From: Tubulanus polymorphus
Taxonomy: Eukaryota; Nemertea; Palaeonemertea; Tubulaniformes; Tubulanidae
Direction: 5' to 3'
Length of the DNA: 64,000 nt
NCBI RefSeq assembly: GCF_964204645.1
Contig: NC_134028.1
Location: forward strand, 25,084,153-25,148,152
Position 1 is the stretch's first letter. Every line of letters starts with the position of its first letter. Positions 10,806-23,050 of this stretch are shown piece after piece. The notes beneath the pieces are model-generated. The model was given only the letters and a program-made list of their open reading frames with translations, did no database searches and was not told the origin of the DNA. The translations under genes and the position numbers were made by a program.

Positions 10806-10995
10806 GTCATGAATCTTGCGAACGTGTTCACTTGCTGTTTGGACGTGGCTGTCTTGTTCTAACGGAGTCGAATTTCTGAAGTTGTAAAGCCGATTGAAGG
10901 TAACGCGTTTCACGATGTTTCGCTGTTTGATAGACTTTTATTCATATTTCTCGTTTTGAACGTTAGTTGTTAACTTTTATTCTGCTATTTTTCAG

Positions 10996-11648
10996 ATGAC
11001 TGGTTTACTCGTGGCTGTAATATCCTTACTCGGGATATGTCACATGTCTGTGGCCTGGAAAAACCAATGGGACCGACCTCTCAATTTCCAGTGTCCTAAT
11101 AATCAACACATTCAGTGGTTTAAGAGTCGACACGATAATGGTCGCGAAGATCGACTGTTCGACATGAACTGCCGACCGGGATACGTCGGAACTGATTGCA
11201 GTTGGACTGGTTACCTGAATGACTGGGATAAACTCGTTAATTTCGTGTGTCCCCATAACGGCATAGTCACCGGGTTCCATAGTTACCACGATAATCACAG
11301 AGAGGACAGAAGATGGAAGTTGCGATGTTGCAAAGTAAGTTCACCGGATTAGCTCGACATTAAGTTTGCCGTTTTCTAGAAACTGGTTATAATCCGCAGG
11401 TTGCTAGACCTGGACAGTCGTGTTACTGGTCTGGCTGGCTCGCTGACTGGGATCAGGAAATCGACTACAGTTTCCCTAACGGAATGGCAATGACCGGCAT
11501 GAAGAGTATACACGATAACGGAAGAGAGTAAGTGTATTTTCGGTCAAAATTATTCCGCCATGATGAGAATTTCTTCGGTTATAAAACAAAACTGTTTTAT
11601 ACTTTCAGGGATCGATTGTTTGAGTTCAGAATGTGTTTTTATGATTAG
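10996..11648 (+). CDS. Secreted dermatopontin-like protein without pore-forming domain (copy B2)
   Basis: Exons 10996-11334, 11400-11527 and 11609-11648 give 168 aa. Exon 1 is identical to that of B1 at the nucleotide level, and exon 2 differs by one residue (Asn for Lys in FPNGMAMTG). The intron between exons 1 and 2 is 65 nt against 89 nt in B1, because a deletion joins AATCCGC directly to AG. The acceptor AG and phase are preserved but the polypyrimidine tract is lost, so splicing efficiency may differ. Role as for copy B1. Confidence 0.83.
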
Positions 11649-12780
11649 TGAATTCTAGAAGTTGTGGAGTTGTGGAGAAGTTGTGGACGACGATTCATTC
11701 ATCGATAATTACTTTGTAAAATTGTTATTCATTGATAATTACTTTATAATATTGTTAATTAGATTTCGATCTATGAATAAAATAAGCAAGTTATAGAATA
11801 TGAGTGAGTTTTCTTTAAGACTCGCGACATTTTCCTTGGAGGAGCTGACGGCGCATGTTCCATACAGAAATCGACCTCAAGTAATTTAGAATACTTTTCC
11901 GGCCTGGTATCCGCGCACCATCGATAATGATTTTGTTATCAGATTTCGATATGAATAAATAAGCAAATAATATGAATCTTCGTTTTTCTTTTGGGAATAC
12001 GTCATTGCTTGTCGTTCTTTAAAAAAATGTTCCCTTTACTAAACTCGAGGTAAAGAACAAATGATTTGACGTTTGCTTAGAAAATGTTTTACTCGTTAAC
12101 TCTAGATATCATATACATTACTTTGATGGGGAATGAAGGAAAAAGAAATTCTTTGGTGAAATATGTAGCTATAACGATTGTCTGCGCCTCTGCGTTCATT
12201 TTTTTTTTTGATGAATGAATTTACTTTTCTAGAACCTATATCAATCATCAATGGCTATAAACTATATGTCAAAAATAGTATTTATCATTTCCTTAGTTCT
12301 AACTGTTGATCGATAGCCTTTACGTGCTACTTGCTTGTTTTTCCATTTTGTACGTATGTATCCTAATGTTTGGTCACGTGTGCACATGAGAGTGAATGGG
12401 GGGTGTGCATGTGGGAGTGAATGGACGAGGGATTTGCGAGAACTTTGGCTTTTCCTAATTCCTCGCATAATCTATTGCTACGATGATTGTTATTATATTT
12501 TCATACTGTTCCGTATCATATTGTGATTGAATATCTTTGTATCAATCTATAAGCAAAATAAACTATACTAACTATACTGATTGTGTAATGGAACGAGAGT
12601 GGTTTACCCACGAAATAACTCTATCGCTTACTGCTTAGGCTTCGTTTTGCCAGATAAACATAAGTTTGTTTCTAAAATTCAAATACCCTTTTCTTTTGAG
12701 ACGTTTTCTGGTTTCATTGAGTAGGATTTTTAATTCATTATTCATTGAATTTAGACTGAAAATAAGACGAAATCCATATT

Positions 12781-13881
12781 TCAATGTTTCGCCCCGCGCA
12801 TGTATTTGATGAACAATTGTTTCACAGCGAGCCTGAACTTATTATTAGTAAAACAATAGACGACGAAGTTTAAACAGGAATCAACGACAGTCAAACCGAT
12901 TGCCGTTTTCCGAAAAATAATTTTAGAATCCATGGCGTTTATACCGGGAATACGAAAAAAAAAAGTTCCCAATTTTGGGCCTATCAATTTTTCAATGAAT
13001 ATTAATGATTCGCAGGTGACGTATACAAAAACTAAAGCCAACGACATTCGTAAAACTCGCAGTTCTAAACTACTGGTATCAGTGCTCTTATTCAAGTTCT
13101 TTCCACTCGAAAACTTTATGAATATTAAACTAATAATCAAAATAACATTGACAAGAATTAAGGAACACATCGGAAAAATGATACTGGATACGGTTCCTTT
13201 CCAGGAATTTGAATAAAGCCTCCATTGAAGTAATACCGACTTCTGGAAATAGTTGAAATATCTACCTCGAGCTAACGTCACTCCGGGGTCCCCACTGACA
13301 CAAGCGACTGATCGAAGCCTCCACCTCGGTAATAACTGTGGAAAATAACAAAAAAACCCGTACAACGCGATAGAAAATACGAGAGAGGTCACAACTTTTC
13401 GATTCCAGAACAATCGTGATTTCAAAGGGAAAAGTGTTACGACAAGTCTTTCGAAACTAATTAGTACGACGCACCAGTTTCGGATTTGTTGAAACATGAA
13501 ATATGGGCCTATGGCCACTTGTATAAATTCCCAGCCATAATTCCAGTCACCAATATAGAATAGAGTTTTACCCAAATGTATATAAATGTGAATTGCGCGT
13601 AACGGGTACATGATGAACACACTCGTCGAGTAAGATACATCGAGAACAGCTAAAACTTTGATCAAATAATAAACTTCATTTTTCATCTTCTTCAACACTA
13701 GGATCGTAATGATGTTTAAAACGACGCCGAGTATCGTCGCGGGCCCGTAACCGAAAATATACATATACAACCCGTATTTCAGGTCCCAAAGGTACGGCTT
13801 AGAATTCACAATCCGCTCACAAAACCCGGACCATGATTTTACAGTCGGTTTTAAAGTTGTCGTGAGATTTTCAACATCCAT
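12781..13881 (-). CDS. Rhodopsin-family GPCR, peptide-receptor-like, intronless
   Basis: A single open frame of 366 aa with seven hydrophobic segments. TM1 contains the conserved Asn (ATILGVVLNIITILVL). The end of TM3 has FERLVVTLFPL in place of DRY. TM7 ends LNFVVYCFTNNKFR, a variant of NPxxY followed by helix 8. The N-terminus has an N-linked glycosylation site (ENLT). The ERL.. and N-F-V-V-Y-x-F-x-N-x-K-F-R pattern resembles the expanded FMRFamide-type peptide receptors of lophotrochozoans, but the ligand cannot be read from sequence. The start ATG at 13879-13881 gives a normal ~40-residue extracellular N-terminus. No introns, which suggests retroposed expansion. Confidence 0.85.
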   Translation of the reverse strand: MDVENLTTTLKPTVKSWSGFCERIVNSKPYLWDLKYGLYMYIFGYGPATILGVVLNIITILVLKKMKNEVYYLIKVLAVLDVSYSTSVFIMYPLRAIHIYIHLGKTLFYIGDWNYGWEFIQVAIGPYFMFQQIRNWCVVLISFERLVVTLFPLKSRLFWNRKVVTSLVFSIALYGFFCYFPQLLPRWRLRSVACVSGDPGVTLARGRYFNYFQKSVLLQWRLYSNSWKGTVSSIIFPMCSLILVNVILIISLIFIKFSSGKNLNKSTDTSSLELRVLRMSLALVFVYVTCESLIFIEKLIGPKLGTFFFRIPGINAMDSKIIFRKTAIGLTVVDSCLNFVVYCFTNNKFRLAVKQLFIKYMRGAKH

Positions 13882-15278
13882 TTGATCGTATCATTTCAAG
13901 ACTAACAATCACAATGTAGGAACATCAGATGTGAGTGCTGTTGGACTACGACGCGCCGTAGTTGCAAATCGAGTGGAATAGATTATACAGCCGTCCTCTG
14001 ACTCACGTAGTAAGAACCCTCAATTACACCTACGTCTAAATTATACCTTGCACGTGATGACACACCTATAGGTAGCACATATATAATCTATCACAGTATA
14101 CGCCTCCCTTTATGCTCGTCGTCGAAAATTCCAAAATCTTCTTTATCCTAAGAAATGAAAATTTCGAGCGTTAATTTCAAATATACGCGCGTAAATCTGG
14201 GGGACTCCTGCTTATGGCTGCTCATAGGCCAGCATCTTAGCTACGCGTTGAAAAGGTTTTCGCCCCACATACCTGACCAATCCTAAAAAATCCAAAGCTT
14301 CGGACGTCAAAGTTACAAAGTTTTACCTCGGCTCATATCATCGGATCACACCGGGACAGGGTATGGCCGTAGAAATTATATATATGAATCGCGAAAGTAA
14401 TTATTTGATTGAATTGTTTATAGCGCTTGATAGCTTGATACACAAAGCCCGGTGTGACAGAAACCAGTGATTCTATGAAATAAGTGAAGAACTATTATAT
14501 AATTCTAACTAAATAAATTTGTCATATATGGATATAGCACATATGTCTTTTCGTCAAGTGATGGTTGACATCTCTTGAATCCTTTGGGCTGCGCCATCAA
14601 GTCAGCGATCCTAGAAATTGCTTCAGTTTGGAACGATTTGATAATTTTGCATGTGACGGGGAATTATTCGTGATATAAGATGCAATATCGTTCAAATTGC
14701 CTCGAAATCAGCATTGCAAACATTTGCAGGGTCAATTAGGTCAAAAACTGCCAAAAAATAAATGAACACTGAACCGGACGCCGTAGCAATGAAACAAAAT
14801 AGTTATCGTGGATATGAAAAACAACTCGAGATATAAAATTTCATAAATCATTATCATGAAACAATGAAAACTTATTTCATGTATGATTTACTCTTGTTCG
14901 ATTCAAAACGTAGCTAGCTCCGGCTGATAAATGTTGACTTAAAGACTGTGACTGTGACATTCAAACATTAACCGCAACTATCAACTAATGCTAAATTTGA
15001 ATCTAACAAAGATATTCAACGTGCACGCTACGACGATACTGGGATTTCATTGGTCAACTGAAAACGCACCGGTCGACCACGCGACTGCTCAGGTCTTCTT
15101 TAAATGTCACGAATTTCGCGAATCCACTCACTCGTTGTTTGAACGTCGCTGTCTTGTTCTAACGGAGTCGAATTTCTGAAGTTGTTGAAGGTAACGCGTT
15201 CACGATGTTTCACTGTTCGATAGCATTCTATTAGTATTCGTGTTTTATTCTTGAAATAACATTTTTGCAATTTTTCAG

Positions 15279-15945
15279 ATGACCGGTTTACTCGTGGTAG
15301 TAATATCCTTACTCGGGATATGTCATTCTCTGGCTTGGAAAAACAGTTGGCACCAACCGCCTAGTTTCCAGTGTCCTCGTTATCAACATATTCAGTGGTT
15401 CAAGAGCCTAGACGACAATGGTCGCGAAGATCGACTGTTCGACATGAGCTGTCGATCGGGTTACGTCGGAAATTGCAGTTGGTCTAGTTACCTGAATGAC
15501 TGGGATAGAGTTGTAAGCTTCGTGTGTCCTCATAACGGCATAGTCACCGGGTTTTATAGTTACCACGATAATGGAAAAAGGACAGACGATGGAAGTTGCG
15601 ATATTGCAAAGTAAGTTTACCGCATTTGCAAAGTTTGCCTATTTCTAGCAAGTGGTTATAATTCGCACATTCACCTTTATATAGGCTACCAAACCTGGAC
15701 AGTCGCGTTACTGGTCTGGCTGGCTCGCTGACTGGGCTCAGGAAATCGACTTCAGTTTCCCTAACGGAATGGCAATGACCGGCATGAACAGTATACACGA
15801 TTACGGAAAAGAGTAAGTATCATTTTCTCCCATTTTCCAAACGATTCGGTGAGAATTTTGAAAATTTCAAGGTAAAAATAGCAAATTGTTTCATACTTTC
15901 AGGGATCGATTGTTTCAGTTTATAATGTGTCATAATAGTTATTGA
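15279..15945 (+). pseudogene. Dermatopontin-like copy C, frameshifted near the end of exon 1
   Basis: The upstream region has a mutated E-box (CACGCG) and TATA (TTTAAAT) near 15078-15105. Exon 1 from ATG 15279 encodes a signal peptide and two-thirds of a diverged dermatopontin domain. One base is missing around 15575, in the NGKED repeat, so the frame ends at 15614 before the usual exon end. Exon 2 (from about 15685 to 15811) and exon 3 (15903-15945, ending with a stop after MCHNSY) are otherwise intact with normal splice sites. Combined promoter and coding damage favours a pseudogene, though a single-base sequencing error cannot be excluded for the frameshift alone. Confidence 0.7.
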
Positions 15946-16012
15946 TTTTCAAGAAGTTTCTGCGTGTCGGTAACGTTAGTAAGAAATAGACGGCGACGTT
16001 CAATTATTTATT
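15946..16012 (+). pseudogene. Relic of the 3' end of the aerolysin-like exon behind copy C
   Basis: The stretch from about 15960 to 16005 (GGTAACGTTAGTAAGAAATAG then ACGGCGACGTTCAATT) closely matches the last codons, stop and 3' UTR start of copy A (3123-3165). In copy C it lies beyond the stop codon of exon 3 with the rest of the pore-forming module absent. This indicates that copy C descends from a fusion gene by internal deletion. Confidence 0.65.
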
Positions 16013-16967
16013 GATGATAACTTTTGATTTTTCATCTTGGAATAAATAGCAAATCATAAAATATGTTAATTTATCTTCATTTTGCATCGTGGTTCTTTGG
16101 CGAAATCATCTGTCCCATCAAGGGAACTGACGACACACTGACAATGATGACTACAAGATGATACAAGATGCAATGGACTTTGACTTGTTAACATATTGTT
16201 TCTGATTACAACACTTCCCAAAAACGATGATGTTTGACAGTTCAGAACTTTATTCACCAGGTTTTTAGTTTATTGAGTAGAATCCAAAGATCCGAAAAAT
16301 ATAATTCATAACACTATGGGAAACGTGTTATTGTAGCGTAAACGATGTTAAGGCTTTTTATTGCTTGCAGCACAGAATCCTGATCTTCACTTCTCCCCTC
16401 ATTTGAATATAGCACGATTTTTTAAATTTTCACGCGGTACTTCCAGCATTATATGAGAAAAATACTCAAATGATAAAAGAACAATTTTTAATTTTTTTGT
16501 TTTTTCCCTGTCTCCTTTTCAAAGAGTCTGTAAAAGAACAGATTTTTCTTTTAATCTTTCATGTATTATCCTTCGCTTTTCCGTGTTTGCTCCAAGTAAT
16601 CAAAAAGCCTTATTTAGAAATTTGGTGGTGAAAATAGATGTTTTGTCTTGAACGTAATTCGATACATTTTTCAGTTATTCTTGAAGAGAACTCTTCTATC
16701 TGGAGATGCGAAGAACAATCTGAAAATCAAAGAAGAAAAGATTGACGAACGTTGGGTTTTCCTTAATATACCCCACTTTGAACGGGTTGGTGGAAGGGTC
16801 TATTTCTAGTGAAATGTAGCTGAAGATCTAATCACATTGAAAAAAGCTAATATCAATGAAATGTGAAACAGTTTTATATCGCCCAAACGAGGATTCGTTT
16901 GGAAATACAATTTTGTAGTTCTATTGATATCAGGCAAACCGATCAACAGTGTGAAGGATATCCGGGA
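16013..16967. other. Intergenic, no gene seen
   Basis: AT-rich sequence between copy C and the 3' end of the aquaporin gene. I see no exon pairs, repeats or RNA genes I can support. Confidence 0.5.
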
Positions 16968-18867
16968 TCATTTTTGGCCAAGCCTGGCCCATATAGAGAC
17001 ACCCACACTGAGGCACTCGCCAAACGCTTTACGTGGCTTCCAGTAATCACCTCCACCCAGGAAGAATCTGAATTGGAAGTAAAAGGGAAAACAAGTGCTG
17101 TCAAAGAGATTTATAAGGGTTATGATTTACCTATAAATCAAAGCCGCAAGGGCAGCTCCGAGGGCAGGTCCGGCCCAATATATCCAATGATCGGCCCAAA
17201 CTCCTTTATGTTTTGAGTCAACGGTATGAGCCCAAACAGCTGGTCCAAAACTTCTAGCTGGATTCATAGAGCCACCGGTGTCGTTAATGCTATGAAATTG
17301 AAGAATTGGTGAAGAAATAACGTAGAAATCGACATAAGAATAATATTTATAGGAAGATATTGTCGGGCATTCGACATGTCTACTCACGCGGCTAAGATAC
17401 CAACAGTAACCGCAAAGCCGATTGCCAGAGGCGCGATGTTAGTTCTGCCGTGAAGATCAACGGCCGTCATCAATACAGTAAGAACCAACAACAGCGTTAT
17501 CATAGTTTCAATGACCAGTCCACAAACCGGGTGTACCCCGGGATCCAACGTAGTGGCGCCGAAATTGACGTCCTGGGCGCGGGTAAAGTTAACCCGAATT
17601 TGGAACGACAACGCCCCCTAAATAAAGATTACAATCCAAAGGTTATTCGGGTGTAAATGTACTGTAATTTGAATTCCTGATTCGAGTGAAGCCTTTGAAT
17701 TGAAATTTACATACCCGACATATTCCGGCTCCGATGATGCTGCCCCCTAGCTGAAAGAGGACGTAACATATCGCTACAATCGGTTTGATTCCTCCCGATA
17801 AGGCAGCGCCCAGAGTTACTGCCGGGTTGAAATGTCCACCGCTGAAAGAATGGAAATTGTTTTGGGTGATTTTTTATCAAGACTACGTAATACAGGTACC
17901 AATACGCAACGCCAGATGTCGCGTCTATACGTACGTTTTCACGTACGGAGTCACAATTAATTAATTTTCAATATACTTGCAACTGAATTCCCAGGCTGCA
18001 GAGTCAAAACGAGTCACTAAATAGATTCACGATTACATTTTACTGAGTATTACTGGGTATATTTCCGTGGTATATGGAGGAATTTACAGTATTTACAATT
18101 AATTACCAAAACTGAATATATAAGCATTTTATAAACATATCAAACGTTATTTATAACATACTGCAATAAACATACGGGTAATATTGGAGGGATCTACAAG
18201 GAGACCTAGTTTGATGAATTTTGTCAGGTTTAAAAAGTTGAATTATCTGATAGATCAAAGTTCCTAAAGGTTTAGATTTCACCGAGCAAACCTGGCGGGT
18301 CCTCGTGAAAACACCTTGCTGTTGCAGCGGTTTTTCCAACACGGATAACCGAGAATCTACCAGCGAACCTGGCGGTTCGTCGCTTGCCACAAGCGGAATC
18401 CTCGATTGCCACAGTAGCGTTACCCGTAGGCAAACATTTTTCATTCACTAAATTTTTGCCACATCTGCGTAGTACGGAAATTTAGATAAATCAAAATTCG
18501 GAGTAATTATTTTTCCGATTTCACAGCTGCAATAGCGGCATAATTATCCTCTGTATCGATATCGAAATGTCGTTTGATCTCCATTTGTTACGCGGTCGAT
18601 GCGTGCGTGTACTAGAATTCCTGATACAAAGCGAGTTTATGAATTAAAACGTTTAGTTGTCGTTGAAATCGATATAAAAACGTTCGCTTATAAAACGCGC
18701 AAAGATGCAACAAGTCGCACCACCCACATGTGGCGAAACATGTCGATCTGTGTAATTAAATAACAAAAATCAAACGTTTGGCGGCGACGATATTCTATAT
18801 TTTATATACATCGACGCAGCAGATGTTGAAAAAGAACCGCCGTTCAAACTGTATAAATACGATTTTC

Positions 18868-18900
<33 letters not shown>

Positions 18901-20943
18901 TTCACGTATTGTGACCGTAACAAAACATCTGTTTGCGGTGTAAATGTGCGAAAATACATATGCACTAATTAGATCTATGCGTTCGAAGAAGTGTTATAAC
19001 TAGTAATTAGTAGCCTAGGACAGAATTACATAACTCTCAAGCGTCATTTCCCTTGAGAAAAAAACACTCGGCCATACTCTTAGCATTCGTGTCCAAAACG
19101 TCAATCCTTTTTTAATTCCACTTCGTAATCGTGGCTTTCTATTTGAATCAGAAAGCGCTTGTTGTCTATGGAATACACTAACTTCGCCACGCGTCATGAA
19201 GTACATATCGCGCATATAGGTAATCCGTTCCTGTAAATTCGATGCTTTCGGGAAGTTTACGTATTAATATCATACTTCAATTAAGTATCAACTATCAATA
19301 AATACATCATCTGTCTAGGTCGTCTAATCAGGCAATTATATCGAATAGCACGGGTAACTTCCATTTAGCCGATATATTATACACAAACAATAATCGTTTT
19401 TTAGCCATAGACGAAAGATTGTTATGTATGATATTTACTTCATGACATGCGCTTAATTCTGAAATATCAACTTGTTTAAAGCGTCATGAATGTGAGTATT
19501 TTCTAATAAGACAAATGTATAATGGATCTGGATCTGGAATTGTTTATTTTATAGGTTTAGCAAGGGCGTACCAGCTAAATGTGGGACATTAATTACCCGG
19601 TATTTCACAGAGCATTGACTGATTCAGGGTTTTAGTAGACTTACTTACAAACATAATACGCTTATTTCCATCACGAAGGCTCATTACAAAAAAACCAAGT
19701 AACATTAAGTGAAAGGAATCCTGTCTCAGACAGTTTCAAATCCTAAGTTCTAGTTGTGTATTATGGGTGAGGGCTTGCTCTGTATTAGTAAGAGTCATTA
19801 GAAAAAGAGACCGTATTGGGGTCCAATCCCCGGGGTCCAACCGGGCCGAATCAGTCCAAAGCTTATTTTACGTATATGCATTCGCTTATACAAATATAGC
19901 ATCATCCTAGTGGTTGATTACTCCAGGAATCAGCCTAACCGATACATATATATGTAAGTTACCGGTATTATTTAGTCAGTTACGTCGTCGAATAATTAAT
20001 TTCCTTCACGGCGAACCTACGATCGCCGCGGCAGCTGTTTCAAATTGAATCGGTTAATTGGTGCAATAAATCGGCGACGTAATTAGATGACGATTTAAAG
20101 CGAAAATGGTTTCTAAAGTTTAGAGATAATGATTACAATAACATTATACTATTTCTAAATACACATCCATATAGACAGCGAAGTTATGGGACTACTACGT
20201 GAAAGAAGAATGAATTTTAGAATTATTGAATGAAAGTTCATTGCCCCACAAAAATTACAATTGCTTCGAGCATAAAAACATAATTACAAGGAGTTAGGCT
20301 AAAAAAAATTGATACCTTGTTTCTCCGCTCTGCTGAGCTTAAATGTTGACCCGGCCGGCCGCCTATCTACCCTATACATTAATTTTTTTTAAATCGTGAT
20401 CAATTTTACCATAATAGACCCGGCCGCTATAGAAATGAACTGTTTATAAATTTTATCATATTTTACAAAAATGACCCGGCCGCTGCGGAGAAACAAGGTA
20501 TCATTTTTGTTTAGCCTTATGTAAATTACTTTGAAAGACGAAGACAAAACATTTCTGAGAAGAACAGTTTAGAAGATGAAATTTATCAAAACGAAACCAG
20601 AAGGTTTCGTTTTAATAAATTTCATCATATAAAATTCTATTTTGGGACTTCATAATTCATTTAACCCTGGATCGTTTTGTGCCTACCTTATGTGGCCAAA
20701 AGAAGCGACGAGTAACGCAATCGCGAATCCATGAGTTACGGCAATAGCGATCGCAGAGGGTCGATTATTCAACTGCTCATCTTGAACACTCATACAACCG
20801 ACGAACACGAACAACGTAACGCCGATAAGTTCGGCCAGACATGGCTGCAGAATGCGGAAGAATCCAGCGCAGCATCCGCCTTCCTTGCCGCCTTCTGCGT
20901 CCGAGACCAATCGCGAATTTTCATTGGACGCCGGTTTTTCCAT
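16968..20943 (-). CDS. Aquaporin, AQP8-like
   Basis: Five exons in order of transcription: 20687-20943, 17715-17841, 17388-17617, 17131-17289 and 16968-17067. All phases match, giving 290 aa. The first NPA motif is in [10 protein letters not shown] (Asn about 91), with the sequence split by intron 1. The second is [13 protein letters not shown] (Asn about 214), whose Arg is the selectivity-filter Arg. The [12 protein letters not shown] context, the [19 protein letters not shown] end of TM6 and the short tail are typical of AQP8-type channels (water, ammonia, H2O2). The N-terminus is cytoplasmic with a Cys pair. The start ATG at 20941-20943 has only a short upstream open frame. Intron 1 is 2.85 kb and contains a MITE (20296-20517), which makes exon 1 easy to miss. 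Confidence 0.9.
18873..18901. repeat. (TA)n microsatellite
   Basis: A run of alternating T and A in aquaporin intron 1. Similar shorter runs occur at 21233-21254 (upstream of the aquaporin start) and 49434-49455. Confidence 0.9.
20296..20517. mobile_element. MITE with ~33-bp terminal inverted repeats
   Basis: The left end AGGCTAAAAAAAATTGATACC..TTGTTTCTCCGC is mirrored at the right end by GCGGAGAAACAAGG..TATCATTTTTGTTTAGCCT. The interior (about 155 bp) is AT-rich and carries GACCCGGCCG three times (near 20348, 20419, 20473). No coding capacity. It lies in intron 1 of the aquaporin gene. Target duplication is unclear (possibly TTA or TA). Confidence 0.75.
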
Positions 20944-23050
20944 GGTCGTCGATATATCGACAATACCGCGCGATCGGTTAAAACGATCTGTTCAAATCGA
21001 ACTCGCCAGAAAGAATCAAATAGCTTTGACAACAGGATCGCGCGCTGCGACTACAGGATCGAGTTTAACTTTTCCAGAACAGGCTCAGCGCTCACTACTG
21101 TGAGAGTTGTTCACGCAGTATTGTGTCGAGTGTTAATCGATGACAAGCGACTGACGATTTTTAAACGGATCCACTTCATCATTGTTTCAATCGCGAATTG
21201 GTAACCGAAAACAAATTGAATCGCCAGTCGGTTGTATATATATATATATATATAGATATATCAGAACAAGGTGTTACAACAGCACAAGTGCGTATCGAGA
21301 CACTAATCCTTAAACTGGAATGATGACAAAGTCTGCTGAAACTACGATCTGAATCAGCTGGAAACCACTGGGAATGCTTCGTCTTCACAACAGATCGATC
21401 AGCTATCAAGTTGTACCTCAGGAACGGATCCAAGCGATATTCCAAGAATATATAATCAGAAAAAATGTAAATAACACTTTCTAAAAGTACCGGTGCGGGT
21501 AATCTGACAGGCCCAGAATGCCTACAAGGCAGCCGAGTCATTTTTCAAATTTTCCGAACCTTTGCTGCCTCCGATCATTGAGTTATCAGTCAAATTCGCC
21601 CGCTGGCTCCGCCCTGTATTTGTATACCGCATCCGTTAATCAACGCAGCTCACTTCAATTTGTGTCATTTTAGGATTATTTACCATTTTTATGATCGTTT
21701 ATCGATCAAATTTGTGAATATGAAATGTGGAAATTTCCCCCAGGTTTCGGTTTCTCGTAAAGAAGACGACGAACCCGAACCTCTTCTCATGTGGCGGCGA
21801 CCAGATGTTGACACGTTTTGCAGCGAACAATTGTGGTGCTCCAGGTGTGAATCGGAGAAAAAAATTACAAGCCTGGCTCAGATGATATAAGCCGAGCTCT
21901 TGGAGGATGTAAACAATTTGTAGGCATAGGCCTATATTCGATTGATTATTATTTCTGTCGCACGACCCAAGTACCCTTCGCTTGTGAAATGCGAAACCTA
22001 CCCCGGCATGTTATTGTTGACTCCGGCAACCAGTCCAAGCAATACAATTATTGACTGACCCCGGCAACCAGTCCAGTCAATACAATTATTGACTAAAAAG
22101 ATGATCACACGGCAGTGAACAGTCTGCCTTAGAATTCTGAAATCTAATATTATGAGACCAGTACGTACTTGCATGATTTACCGTGTATTTTTACGAAAAA
22201 CGAAGGCGTGCTACACAGCACGTGACGCAGTTGGCGGCGGTGTGACCGGTGCTGGATGGGGAGAGGGACGTAGAGTAAGTGACGACAGTGTGCCCGTGAG
22301 TTTCCTCCTACTCTACACGCCGCGACGCACCAACAACAACGCAACGACGTGCAACGCCGGCGGCAACCAGTGTATACAAATTCAAATTCTGAAATTCTGA
22401 AATTTACAAAAATTGACTTAGCCCTAAAAAGAGGCCTAAGGCTAAGGTCGAAGAATATGGGATGGATACATAACTTTTTGAAAGAGGGACCTGTCATGTT
22501 GAAGCGAAGGGCATACAATTTTGAGGACGATTTTCAAGTCCAAGATAGGTCCAAGACTTCGTCTTCCTGCCTTTACCACACAGAGAAAGTGCATTTCACG
22601 ACACAAGATTGAAAGTAAAGAGTCGCACAGCCGTGACTTAGGCCTAAAAGTGGCCTTGAATAAGACTGGTCAGATTGACTAAACTATGTTGCTCAGCTTC
22701 ATGACTGTACAACTGGCCCCTTTGATCTATCCTTAGGCTTTTTATAAGCCTAGTTAGAACAAATTTTAGGAATTAATGCAAAACCTTTTGGCTTGAGTCT
22801 ACCATGCAACGAAGCTGAGCTCAGGTTCACCTTCAATGATTCTAGTCCTTGTGCACGAAATCTGAGCTAAGTGCCATGGAGCGTTAAAGATGATTAGAAT
22901 GTGCATTTTCTCTTTTCGTTTCTTCCAGTAAATTACCAGTAAATATTCTTCAAACGAAGCATTTTGTGACTTATACATAATCAGGGCTTTAGTAATACCG
23001 TCAACCTTGAAAATAGAAGCGCGCACTTGCAAAAAAAAAACGGAAAGAAA
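20944..23050. other. Intergenic between divergent aquaporin and prominin genes
   Basis: Shared upstream region for two genes transcribed apart. It contains a (TA)n run at 21233-21254 and a two-copy ~40-bp tandem repeat at about 22015-22095 (TCCGGCAACCAGTCC then CAATACAATTATTGACT). Open frames here show no family features and no splice partners. Confidence 0.5.

Larger units (their letters stand above)
10483..12140 (+). repeat. Direct-repeat unit B2, partner of 5960-7720
   Basis: Same orientation and gene content as 5960-7720. It is shortened by small deletions, for example 24 nt inside the first coding intron and several gaps after 11650. Confidence 0.85.

Noticed and set aside
22150-22518. 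122-aa minus-strand open frame and the overlapping plus-strand frame
   Set aside because: No hydrophobic or domain pattern and no compatible splice sites.
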